Assembly (NCBI RefSeq): GCF_000372645.1
Contig: NZ_APMP01000028.1
Span: 1-58,858, forward strand
Length of the DNA stretch: 58,858 nt
Direction: 5' to 3'
Origin: Caulobacter vibrioides OR37
Lineage (GTDB): Bacteria; Pseudomonadota; Alphaproteobacteria; Caulobacterales; Caulobacteraceae
Shown here in pieces: positions 29,057 to 37,560 of this stretch. A program made the translations under genes and the position numbers. The stretch's first letter is position 1; each line of letters begins with the position of its first letter. Under the pieces are notes generated by a model that was not told the origin of the DNA, searched no databases, and saw only the letters and a program-made list of their open reading frames with translations.

Positions 29057-29821
29057 ATGACCACTTCGACGGCCGAAACCCGCAAGCTCTACCAACAGGT
29101 CGCCAACGCGATCGCCGAGTCGATTCGCGACGGCCTGCACAAGCCCGGCCAGCGCCTGCCCTCCGAGCGCGACCTCGCCGAGGACTACAAGGTCAGCCGC
29201 CCAACCGTGCGCGAGGCGATGATCGCGCTGGAAATTCGCGGGCTGGTCGAGGCGCGTCACGGGTCGGGCGTCTATGTCACCGAAACCCCGCGCGCCGAGG
29301 CCGCCGAGCCCGAGCTCGACATCGGCGCCTTCGAGCTGACCGAGGCCCGCCGCCTGATCGAGGGCGAGGTCGCCGCCTTGGCCGCCGCCACCATCACCGA
29401 CGAGGAGCTGGCCGAGCTGGCCGCGATCATGGACGACATGGTCGTGGAGAACGACAGCGATCCGCGCGGCGGCGAGCGCGCCGACCGCCGCTTCCACGTT
29501 TCGATCGCCCGCGCGAGCCGCAATAGCGCCCTAGTCACCGTGGTCGAGAACCTCTGGGACCTGCGCTACAAGTCGCCTCTGTGCCGGGCGATGCTGGAAC
29601 GCGCCCGCCAGGTCGGCGTGCGTCCGCTGATCGACGACCATCAGGAGATCCTGCTAGCCCTCAAGGAGCGCGATCCGACCGCCGCCCGCAACGCCATGCG
29701 CGAACATCTGGGCCGCGTGATCGACAACCTCCTGACCGCCACCGAGATCGACGCCCTGGAACGCGCCCGCAAGGAAGTGGCCGCGCGCCGGACGGAGCTG
29801 GCGCGACGGTCGGCGATCTGA
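29057..29821 (+). CDS. GntR/FadR-subfamily regulator, UxuR-like
   Basis: Predicted 254-residue transcription factor. An N-terminal winged helix (KLYQQVANAIAESIRDGLHK, PGQRLPSERDLAEDY, KVSRPTVREAMIALEIRGLV) is followed by an all-helical FCD effector domain with probable metal-binding histidines (RRFHVSIARAS, DDHQEILLAL, AMREHLGRV). FadR-type GntR proteins bind TGGTnnnACCA-like sites, which matches the palindromes in this locus. ATG at 29057 gives the usual length; a TTG at 29015 would add 14 residues. Position next to manD, and operator copies before four transcription units, make it the likely hexuronate-responsive repressor. Confidence 0.9.
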   Translation: MTTSTAETRKLYQQVANAIAESIRDGLHKPGQRLPSERDLAEDYKVSRPTVREAMIALEIRGLVEARHGSGVYVTETPRAEAAEPELDIGAFELTEARRLIEGEVAALAAATITDEELAELAAIMDDMVVENDSDPRGGERADRRFHVSIARASRNSALVTVVENLWDLRYKSPLCRAMLERARQVGVRPLIDDHQEILLALKERDPTAARNAMREHLGRVIDNLLTATEIDALERARKEVAARRTELARRSAI

Positions 29822-29827
29822 ACGCCC

Positions 29828-31105
29828 CTACTTCCGATAAGCCGGCGCCGTCAGCCGGCTGATCGCCGCCGGCTCCGTCTTGGCGATCTGGTCGGCCTTG
29901 GCGGCGAAACCCGCGTCGCCATAGGCCCAGGCCGCCGCGTCGTAGAGCGGCAGGGCCTCGCGCGTGGCCTCCTGGGGCTTGAGGTCCTTGTAGGGAAAGG
30001 CCGCCTCGTCGCCGACGAACGGGGAGAGATAGTCGAAGGCGACGCGGATCCCCTGCCCCTTCGGCCCCTTGTAACGCCAGAGGTCGACGCCGACGCAAGG
30101 GCCGAGCTCGGCCAGACCGACCAGGGGCTCCAGCGCGAAATAGCTGTAGTGCAGCGCCTTGGTGCGGGCCAGTTCCTCGGGCAGCTTGCCGTCGGGCTGG
30201 ATCTGCGGGTCGATGCGTCCCGGCCCCGCGACGGCGATCACCGCCTTGGCGAGGTCAGGCTGGCGCGCGAACAGGGCGAAGGTCGCCAGCTGGGCGTCGT
30301 ACCAAATGCCGTGGTTGTTCTTGGCCGCGCGCTCCTCCAGGGCGGTCGGAGCGGTCCGCATCCACTGGACGTAGTCGGCGAACCAGCGCTCCAAGCCCTT
30401 CTGATCGGCGGCCGTCAGCACCTTGGACGGCGCCAGCACGCCGATCGACTCGACGACCCGCAGCAGACGATAGGTGTCGAGCACGCCCTCTGCTCGGCCC
30501 GGCGTGCGCCCCGGCACCCCCTGCGCGTAGGTCATCGACGGATTCATCCGCGTGGCCGGGTCCAGGAACCAGACGCGCAGCAGCGCGGCGGCCTTGGTCG
30601 CGTACCGGGGATCGTCGGTGAAGTAGTAGGCCAGCGACAGGGCCTCGACCGCGGCGGACATCCGCTCCATCCGGCTCGCGTCGAAGGCGTTGGTGTCCCG
30701 TTCGGGGTTCACCTCGCCGTCCCTGCGGACATAGGGCTCGCCGTTCGGCCGGGCGGGATCGGGCCACCAATACGGCCCCATCGAGATATAGTCGTGCTTG
30801 TCGCCGCTGGGCGGGACCCGGGACTTGTCGACGACGCTATAGACAGGTCCGGCCAACGCCTGGTCGGCGCGCGCGATCAGAGCCTTGTAGGCGGGCGCCA
30901 GGGCCGGGCTGTCGCGGTCGGCCTTGGCGGCGGCGAGCCCTCGAGGCTTCCAGCGAAAGGTGCGGCGACCGCCGAAGTCGGCGGCGTAGCCGTCACTGGC
31001 GCGGCAGACCGGCGCGCCGCCGACAGGGTCGGCCAAGGCAAGGCCGGGGACGCTGGCCAGCAGACTCGCGCACAGGGCCACGCCCCCGATCACCGATCGC
31101 ACCAT
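29828..31105 (-). CDS. Secreted alginate-lyase-superfamily enzyme (PL5/PL38-like, probable glucuronan/uronan lyase)
   Basis: Predicted 425-residue exported lyase; start ATG 31105 with GGGAGG upstream and signal peptide VIGGVALCASLLASVPGLALA. The sequence is an alpha/alpha barrel of the Alginate_lyase superfamily. DKHDYISMGPYWWPDP (residues 102-117) is diagnostic. The catalytic set lines up with PL5 alginate lyase: Asn264-His265 (AKNNHGIWYDAQLA), Arg314 and Tyr320 (ARTKALHYSYFALEPL). Context with mannonate dehydratase and a glucuronidase favours a glucuronic-acid polymer over alginate. A double UxuR-type operator lies 73-96 bp upstream. It ends 6 bp after the convergent regulator gene. Confidence 0.87.
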   Translation of the reverse strand: MVRSVIGGVALCASLLASVPGLALADPVGGAPVCRASDGYAADFGGRRTFRWKPRGLAAAKADRDSPALAPAYKALIARADQALAGPVYSVVDKSRVPPSGDKHDYISMGPYWWPDPARPNGEPYVRRDGEVNPERDTNAFDASRMERMSAAVEALSLAYYFTDDPRYATKAAALLRVWFLDPATRMNPSMTYAQGVPGRTPGRAEGVLDTYRLLRVVESIGVLAPSKVLTAADQKGLERWFADYVQWMRTAPTALEERAAKNNHGIWYDAQLATFALFARQPDLAKAVIAVAGPGRIDPQIQPDGKLPEELARTKALHYSYFALEPLVGLAELGPCVGVDLWRYKGPKGQGIRVAFDYLSPFVGDEAAFPYKDLKPQEATREALPLYDAAAWAYGDAGFAAKADQIAKTEPAAISRLTAPAYRK

Positions 31106-31178
31106 CCCGAAGCCTCCCGAAACGCCGATTTTCGCGGTCGCGACGGAGACCATAACCGATCACGAAAGGGCGGCAAGA

Positions 31179-31202
31179 TTGGTCAGACCAAATTGGCCAA
31201 AT
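31179..31202. promoter_or_regulatory. Overlapping pair of UxuR-type operators
   Basis: TTGGTCAGACCAA (31179-31191) is a perfect 6+1+6 palindrome. It runs directly into the palindrome TTGGCCAA (31193-31200) inside AAATTGGCCAAAT. It faces the lyase gene start at 31105 and lies 454 bp upstream of the TonB receptor at 31656. Confidence 0.75.
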
Positions 31203-31655
31203 AAGTTTGAGCCGCTGCGATTTCCCCTTTGCCGCGACGCCCCGCCGCCCGCGAAGCCTTGCACCGCGAACTTGACCACGCGTGACCCCGCCAAATGAAA
31301 GATCGTCGTTATTGAATAAAGTTCGATATTGAGTATCGATATTCATAAAATGAAAAAATGTTCATGTTCGCACAGTGCCAAAATATGCGTTCGGTTCCGA
31401 CTTTTTGCCGATAAATTTTTGTAATGTTTCGTCGAAGCGAAGTTTTTGACTTATTGTCGCCTCAATCGGCGCAAGGCGTTGCCTTAAAGCGACAGCGCCA
31501 AGACAAAGCATTTACATATTCGTCATGTGCGATTGACCGCTTCGCCTTCCGACTTCTAAGCCGCCTCAACCGCCGATTTCGACGGGAACGTCAATCTTGG
31601 ATCGGGCGTGAGGACGTCGGCCACCGCCGGCGCGGGCTGCCCGGAAGGATCGAAA
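31203..31655. promoter_or_regulatory. Long A/T-rich leader of TonB receptor
   Basis: About 450 bp without a recognisable gene between the operator pair and the receptor. The part from about 31296 to 31450 is strikingly A/T-rich, with repeated TCGATAT/ATCGATA motifs near 31322-31343. An open frame at 31424-32047 overlaps the receptor in another frame and looks spurious. It probably holds the receptor promoter and a long 5' untranslated leader. Confidence 0.4.
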
Positions 31656-34448
31656 ATGAAGTACCAGATTACCCGGGGTCGTTTGCTCGCGACCACGATG
31701 ATCGCGGGCATGGCCACGCTGGCCGGCTTCGCCGCGAACGCCCAGACCACCGCCCCCGCCGCCCCCGCGGCCGCCCAGAACAACGAGGTCGAGGCCGTCG
31801 TCGTCACCGGTTCGCTGCTGCGCCGCACCGACACCGCCACCCCGTCGCCGGTCACCGTCCAGACCAGCGAACAGCTGAAGGCCCAGGGCATCACCACGGT
31901 GGCCGACGCCATCCGCAGCCTGTCGGCCGACAATTCCGGCTCGGTTCCGGCCGCCTTCGGCAACGGCTTCGCCGCCGGCTCGACCGGCGTGGCCCTGCGC
32001 GGCCTTACCGTGAACTCGACCCTGGTCATGATCGACGGCCTGCGTAACGCCAACTATCCCCTGGCCGACGACGGCCAGCGCGGCTTCGTCGACCTGAACT
32101 CGATCCCGTTCAACGCGGTCGAGCGCATCGAGACGCTGAAGGACGGCGCCTCGTCGCTGTACGGCGCCGACGCCATCGGCGGCGTGGTCAACATCATCAT
32201 GAAGTCGAACTACCAGGGCATGGGCGCGGACCTGTCGGTCGGCACGTCCCAGCATGGCGGCGGCAACCAGTACCGCTTCAACGGCGAGATCGGCCACGGC
32301 GACCTCGATACCGACAAGTACAACGTCTATCTGGATGTCGAGTACCAGCGCGACCAGCGCATCCGCATCGACCAGCGCGGCTATCCGTACAACACCAACG
32401 ACCTGTCGGGCATTCCCGGCGGCCAGAACAACAATCCGGGCGCCGGCGGCAGCACCTTCTATGGTCAGGTCAAGCCGGCCACCCAGGGAACGCCCGGCGA
32501 CATCTCGACCGGCGTGGCCGTCCCCGGCTCGCTGTGGCAACCGCTGCGCACCTGCGGCGCCAACGCTCCGCTGACCACCTCGGCGGGCGGGACCTATTGC
32601 GCCCAGAACCTCGCCACCTTCGGCGACGTTCAGCCCCAGCAGGAGCGCGCCGGCGTCTACGGCCGCTTCACGATCAAGCCGAGCGACGACTTCCAGGCCT
32701 ATCTGTCGACCAGCTTCATGCAGTCGAAGACCTCGGTGACCGGCGGCCCTCCCGGCATCTCGTCGTCGACCCCGCACAACCTGTCGACCATCGTCCTGCC
32801 GGCGGTGCTGTCGAACGGCCAGTTGAACCCGAACGACCCGTTCGCGGCCCAAGGCTATGACGCCTTGATCCGCTACGCCTTCAGCGACCTGGCGACCGGC
32901 TCGCGCTACACCAACCGCATGGCCCGCATGGTCGGCGGCGTGGAAGGCACGACCCACGACTGGAATTACAAGGCCAATCTGGTCATCGCCCACGGCTGGC
33001 TGGAAAGCACGTCCAACGGCTTCGTCAGCTACAGCAACCTGCTGAGCGCGGTGAAGAACGGGACCTACAACTTCATCGACCCGTCGCAGAACAGCCAGGC
33101 CGTGCGCACCGCCCTCGCCCCGGCCCTGACCAAGACCTCGACCACCGACCTGGACTCGATCAACTTCGTGGCCTCGCGCGACGTCTTCAACCTGCCGGGC
33201 GGCCCCGCCCAGCTGGGTGTGGGCGGCGAGTTCCGCTACGAGGCCACGAACGATCCGGCCCTGAACCCGGTCAACGACGCGCAAGGCCTCGGCAACGCCC
33301 GCACCATAGGCAACCGCACGGTCGCCTCGGCTTTCGCCGAACTGGGGATGCCGGTGCTGAACAATGTCGAGCTGAACCTGTCGGGCCGCTACGACCACTA
33401 TTCGGACTTCGGCGGCAACTTCTCGCCGAAGATCGGCATCAAGTACACGCCCATCAAGACCGTGGCCCTGCGCGCCACCTTCTCGAAGGGCTTCCGCGCG
33501 CCGTCGTTCTCGGAATCGGGCAACTCGGCCAGCCAGGGCTTCACGAACTTCTCGTTCACGAACTACCCGGCCTTCGTCGCGGCCCACGGCGGCAGCGAGT
33601 ACACCAAGACCTACTCGCTCTCGAACATCACCGCGGCCAATCCCGACCTGAAGCCCGAGAAGTCGACCAGCTTCACCACCGGCGTGGTGTGGGCCCCGAC
33701 GCGCGGCTTCAGCGTCGCGTTGGACTACTACCACATCAAGAAGAACAACGTGATCGCCCAGGCCAGCGCGGGGACGGCCATCGCCGCCTACTACGCGGGT
33801 CAAGCCATCCCGGCCGGCTATGTGGTGACCCCGGACCTGCCGGATCCGGATCACCCGACCGCCCTGCCGCGCATCCTGTCGGTGTCGTCGCCCTACATCA
33901 ACGCCGACTCGCTGCGCACCAGCGGCATGGACCTCAGCGTCCAGAACACCATGTACCTGCCGGCGGACATCAAGTGGACCAGCAATCTGGAAGCCACCGC
34001 GATGTTCGACTTCAAGTACACGCAGGACGGCGTGACCTATAACTACACCGGCAAGGAAGCGCCTTACGCCCTGTCGTCGGGCGCCGGCACGCCGAAGTAC
34101 CGCGCCTCGTGGAGCAACACCCTGACCCGCGGTCCGATCAGCTTCACCGGCACGCTGAACTATGTCAGCGGCATCCGTGAGATCGACGAGAGCTACACCG
34201 GCGACCAGTCGTGCCTCTACGGCGGGGACGGCTTCAAGTGCCACACCAAGGACTTCTACGACTTCGACCTGACGGGCCGGTACGACATCAACGACAAGAC
34301 CACGGTCTATGCCGATGTGCTGAACCTGTTCGACGCGGGCCCGATGTTCAACCCGGCCAACTACGCCGCGGTGAACTGGAACCCGACCTACTCGCAGGCC
34401 GGCGCCGTGGGTCGGTACTTCCGGCTGGGCGTCCGCCTGAAGTACTGA
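31656..34448 (+). CDS. TonB-dependent outer-membrane receptor, probable uronate-oligosaccharide transporter
   Basis: Predicted 930-residue receptor; ATG 31656 follows GGAAGGATCGAAA. Signal peptide LLATTMIAGMATLAGFAANA, then plug (EAVVVTGSLLRRTDTATPSP, VERIETLKDGASSLYGADAI, GGVVNIIMKSNYQG) and barrel ending GRYFRLGVRLKY. No STN domain. It stands next to the lyase gene and downstream of the double UxuR-type operator, and is the best candidate for taking up lyase products across the outer membrane. Receptors of this sequence type are common in Caulobacter; the substrate assignment is inference from position. It ends at a strong terminator. Confidence 0.92.
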   Translation: MKYQITRGRLLATTMIAGMATLAGFAANAQTTAPAAPAAAQNNEVEAVVVTGSLLRRTDTATPSPVTVQTSEQLKAQGITTVADAIRSLSADNSGSVPAAFGNGFAAGSTGVALRGLTVNSTLVMIDGLRNANYPLADDGQRGFVDLNSIPFNAVERIETLKDGASSLYGADAIGGVVNIIMKSNYQGMGADLSVGTSQHGGGNQYRFNGEIGHGDLDTDKYNVYLDVEYQRDQRIRIDQRGYPYNTNDLSGIPGGQNNNPGAGGSTFYGQVKPATQGTPGDISTGVAVPGSLWQPLRTCGANAPLTTSAGGTYCAQNLATFGDVQPQQERAGVYGRFTIKPSDDFQAYLSTSFMQSKTSVTGGPPGISSSTPHNLSTIVLPAVLSNGQLNPNDPFAAQGYDALIRYAFSDLATGSRYTNRMARMVGGVEGTTHDWNYKANLVIAHGWLESTSNGFVSYSNLLSAVKNGTYNFIDPSQNSQAVRTALAPALTKTSTTDLDSINFVASRDVFNLPGGPAQLGVGGEFRYEATNDPALNPVNDAQGLGNARTIGNRTVASAFAELGMPVLNNVELNLSGRYDHYSDFGGNFSPKIGIKYTPIKTVALRATFSKGFRAPSFSESGNSASQGFTNFSFTNYPAFVAAHGGSEYTKTYSLSNITAANPDLKPEKSTSFTTGVVWAPTRGFSVALDYYHIKKNNVIAQASAGTAIAAYYAGQAIPAGYVVTPDLPDPDHPTALPRILSVSSPYINADSLRTSGMDLSVQNTMYLPADIKWTSNLEATAMFDFKYTQDGVTYNYTGKEAPYALSSGAGTPKYRASWSNTLTRGPISFTGTLNYVSGIREIDESYTGDQSCLYGGDGFKCHTKDFYDFDLTGRYDINDKTTVYADVLNLFDAGPMFNPANYAAVNWNPTYSQAGAVGRYFRLGVRLKY

Positions 34449-34500
34449 GTTTCCGAGCTATCTCGCGTACCGGCCGCGTGAGTAGGGCCGGATGAGATGG

Positions 34501-34535
34501 AAGGGGCCGCCCGCGAGGGCGGCCCCTTTTCTTTT
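34501..34535 (+). terminator. Rho-independent terminator after TonB receptor
   Basis: AAGGGGCCGCCC (34501-34512), loop GCGA, GGGCGGCCCCTT (34517-34528), then TTCTTTT. A 12-bp perfect stem. Confidence 0.92.
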
Positions 34536-34656
34536 GGCGACCCGAAAAAATGGGCTGAACGGTCCGTTGCTCCGGGTGCGGAAACGCTCTCCAGTTACGT
34601 CAGTCTAGGGAGGAGCGGCGCGCCGATGCGTCCGCCCAGAGCTTACGGGGTTGGAA

Positions 34657-37410
34657 ATGACGCGTGGCGGAGCGATGGCCGGAGCGGCCTTGGGCTTGGT
34701 GCTGGCCTTCAGCGGACTCAGCGGCGCGATCGCCGCCGACATCACACCGCCCGATAAGGCCTTCGCCCAGCCGGTCGGCAGCGACTACTTCCTGGCCAAC
34801 TACACGGCCTACGAAGCCTATCTGAAGACGCTGGCCGGCCAGTCGGACCGGATGAAGCTGGTCGATATCGGCAAGACCGAGGAGGGCCGCACCATGTGGG
34901 TGGCCATCGTCTCGTCGCCGGCCAATCTGGCCAAGCTGGATCGCTACAAGGAGATCGCCCGCAAGCTGGCCAAGGCCGACGGCGTCAGGGAGGACGAGGC
35001 CCGCAAGCTGGCGGCCGAGGGCAAGGCCATCGTCTGGATCGACGCGGGCCTGCACGCCAGCGAGACCATCACCTCGCAGGGCCAGATCCAGGTGCTCTAT
35101 CGGATGCTGACGCAGACCGATCCCGAGACCCTGCGGATGCTGGACGACACCATCATCCTGTTCGGCCAGGACAATCCGGACGGCATGGAGATGGTCTCGG
35201 ACTGGTACATGCGGAACCAGGACCCCAAGAAGCGCGAGTTCGGCTCGCTGCCGCGCCTGTACCACAAGTACATCGGCCACGATAACAACCGCGACAGCTT
35301 CATGTCGTCGATGGCCGAGACGACCAACGTCAACCGGCAGCTGTTCCGCGAATGGTACCCGCAGATCATCTACAACCAGCACCAGACCGGCCCGAACGGC
35401 ATGGTCGTGTTCGTTCCGCCGTTCCGCGATCCGTTCAACTTCAACTACGACCCGCTGGTCATGACCGAGCTCCAAGAGGTCGGCATGGCCATGCACAGCC
35501 GCCTGGTGGCCGAGGACAAGCCCGGCTCGGGCGCCCGCAGCGCCGCGCCCTACTCCACCTGGCACAACGGCATGGAGCGCTCGGTCGCCTACTTCCACAA
35601 TTCGATCGGCCTTCTGACCGAAATCATCGGAGGCCCCACCCCGACGACGGTCAATCTGGTGCCGGAGCTGCAGCTGCCTGGCAACGACCGCCCCGCCCCG
35701 ATCGCGCCGCGCGAATGGCATTTGCAGGACTCGCTCGACTACCAGTGGACGATGAACCGGGCGGTCATCGACTACGCGTCGCGCAACAAGGAACGCCTGC
35801 TTCTAGGCATCTGGAAGATGGGCGACAACAGCATCAAGCGCGGCTCGAAGGATAGCTGGACGACCACCCCGACCCGCGTCGAGGCGCTGGCCGCCGCGGG
35901 CAAGGACAAGCCGGGCCCCTACGGCGCGGCGATCGACCCCGGCCTGTACAAGACGGTGTTGCAGACGCCGGAGAGCCGCGACCCGCGCGGCTATGTGATC
36001 CCCGCCGATCAGGCCGATATGCCTACCGTCGTCGCGTTCCTGAACGCCCTGATCAAGACCGGCGTCGACGTGGACAAGGCGACCAAGCCCTTCGCGATCG
36101 CCGGCAAGACCTATCCCGCCGGCTCGTATGTCGTGCGGACGGCCCAGGCCTATCGCCCGCACATCCTCGACATGTTCGAGCCGCAGGATCACCCGCACGA
36201 CCTGGAATATCCGGGCGGCCCGCCCAAGGCGCCGTATGACGTGACCGGCTACACTCTGGCCTACCAGATGGGGATCAAGTTCGACCGGATCCTGGACGGC
36301 TTCGAGGCCCCGACGACCCGCGTGCCGGACCTGATCTCGGTCGCGCCGGGCGCGGTGAAGGGCTCGGGCGGCGCGGGCTGGCTGATCAGCCACGAGGCCA
36401 ACGCTAGCTTCACCCTGACCAACCGCCTGCTGAAGGCTGGCGCCAGGGTCTATTGGGTCAAGGACGGCGCCAAGGCCGGCAAGACGGCCTTTGGTCCCGG
36501 CGCGATCTTCGTCCCCGCCTCGCCCGCCGCCAAGGCGGTGATCGACAAGGGCGTCAAGGACCTGGGCATCGACGCCTACGCCGTGGGCGGCAAACCCTCG
36601 GGCGCGACCATCGCCCTGAAGCCGATCCGAGTCGGCCTGGTCGACGTGTATGGCGGCTCGATGCCGTCCGGCTGGAACCGCTGGATGTTCGAGAAGTTCG
36701 AGGCGCCGTTCCAGGTCGTGTACCCGCAGCGCCTCGACGCGGGCGACATCGGCAAGGACTTCGACGTCCTGGTGTTCCCGGACGGCGTCGTCCCCGCCCC
36801 GGCCGACGGCCCCTACAAGGCCGGACGCGGCGGGCCGCAGCCCAAGCCCGAGGCCATTCCGGCCCAGTACCGTTCCTGGCTGGGCCGGATCAGCGACGAC
36901 AAGACCCTTCCCCAGATCGCCGACTTCGTGAAGGGCGGCGGTACGGTCGTGGCCATCGGCGCTTCGACGCGCCTGGCCCAGGCCCTGGGCGCCCCAATCG
37001 ACGTCGCCACGGCCAAGATGGAGAACGGCCAGCTGAAGGCCCTGTCGACTCGCGAGCTCTACATCCCAGGCTCGGTTCTGCGCGCCAAGGTCGACGTCAA
37101 GCAGCCCCTGGCCTACGGCTCGGGTCCCGACATCGACGTCTTCTTCGACCGCAGCCCGACCTTCACCATCAAGGCCGAGGCCAAGGGCGTGGCCAAGGTC
37201 TCGTGGTTCGACAGCGACAAGCCGCTGCACAGCGGCTGGGCGGTCGGGCAGGAGCGGCTGAAGGGCTCGGCCGACATGCTCGACATCGACGTGGGCAAGG
37301 GCAAGGTCTTCGTCTTCGGCCCGGAAATCACCCAGCGCGCCCAGTCGTGGGGGACGTTCAAGTTCCTGTTCAACGGCCTGCTGTACGGGCCGGCGGTGAG
37401 CGGGAAGTAG
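34657..37410 (+). CDS. Secreted M14 family zinc metallopeptidase (carboxypeptidase-like)
   Basis: Predicted 917-residue exported peptidase. Start ATG 34657 is preceded by GGGGTTGG; a TTG at 34651 is possible. Signal peptide AGAALGLVLAFSGLSGAIAA. The N-terminal M14 domain carries zinc ligands His133 and Glu136 (GLHASETI) and His242 (YNQHQTGPNG), with FGQDNPDGMEMVSDW and LLTEIIGG as further motifs, the latter holding the probable catalytic glutamate. The second half (about residues 500-917) is a long accessory region with a class-I-amidotransferase-like fold pattern (KPIRVGLVDVYGGSM ... GGGTVVAIGASTR), as in the large M14 proteins of this type. Cleaves peptides in the periplasm or outside. Convergent with the STN receptor. 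Confidence 0.88.
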   Translation: MTRGGAMAGAALGLVLAFSGLSGAIAADITPPDKAFAQPVGSDYFLANYTAYEAYLKTLAGQSDRMKLVDIGKTEEGRTMWVAIVSSPANLAKLDRYKEIARKLAKADGVREDEARKLAAEGKAIVWIDAGLHASETITSQGQIQVLYRMLTQTDPETLRMLDDTIILFGQDNPDGMEMVSDWYMRNQDPKKREFGSLPRLYHKYIGHDNNRDSFMSSMAETTNVNRQLFREWYPQIIYNQHQTGPNGMVVFVPPFRDPFNFNYDPLVMTELQEVGMAMHSRLVAEDKPGSGARSAAPYSTWHNGMERSVAYFHNSIGLLTEIIGGPTPTTVNLVPELQLPGNDRPAPIAPREWHLQDSLDYQWTMNRAVIDYASRNKERLLLGIWKMGDNSIKRGSKDSWTTTPTRVEALAAAGKDKPGPYGAAIDPGLYKTVLQTPESRDPRGYVIPADQADMPTVVAFLNALIKTGVDVDKATKPFAIAGKTYPAGSYVVRTAQAYRPHILDMFEPQDHPHDLEYPGGPPKAPYDVTGYTLAYQMGIKFDRILDGFEAPTTRVPDLISVAPGAVKGSGGAGWLISHEANASFTLTNRLLKAGARVYWVKDGAKAGKTAFGPGAIFVPASPAAKAVIDKGVKDLGIDAYAVGGKPSGATIALKPIRVGLVDVYGGSMPSGWNRWMFEKFEAPFQVVYPQRLDAGDIGKDFDVLVFPDGVVPAPADGPYKAGRGGPQPKPEAIPAQYRSWLGRISDDKTLPQIADFVKGGGTVVAIGASTRLAQALGAPIDVATAKMENGQLKALSTRELYIPGSVLRAKVDVKQPLAYGSGPDIDVFFDRSPTFTIKAEAKGVAKVSWFDSDKPLHSGWAVGQERLKGSADMLDIDVGKGKVFVFGPEITQRAQSWGTFKFLFNGLLYGPAVSGK

Positions 37411-37440
37411 GCGGGACGAGTTCCTCCCAAAACGAAGTTC

Positions 37441-37466
37441 GGCGCCGGAGGGGCAGCTCCGGCGCC
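37441..37466. terminator. Hairpin between convergent M14 peptidase and STN receptor
   Basis: GGCGCCGGAG (37441-37450) pairs exactly with CTCCGGCGCC (37457-37466). No strong T-run on either side, so a bidirectional or Rho-aided terminator is possible. Confidence 0.45.
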
Positions 37467-37560
37467 GATGATCGCGTCCCGAGGGCTTCTCGGGGGGAGG
37501 GATGACCCGGGAGGGGCGCGATCGCTCCGGCGTGGGCGGTGGACCGCCCAGACCGAAGAT

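Noticed and set aside
16067..31202. Genomic island inserted at tRNA-Ser carrying the glucuronate locus
   Set aside because: No integrase, no direct repeat of the tRNA 3' end found in the window, and the locus lies on the 5' side of the tRNA, the wrong side for normal integration.
37441..37466. Riboswitch or attenuator between the M14 peptidase and the STN receptor
   Set aside because: It lies between two convergent gene ends, so it cannot be a leader; a simple GC hairpin explains it.
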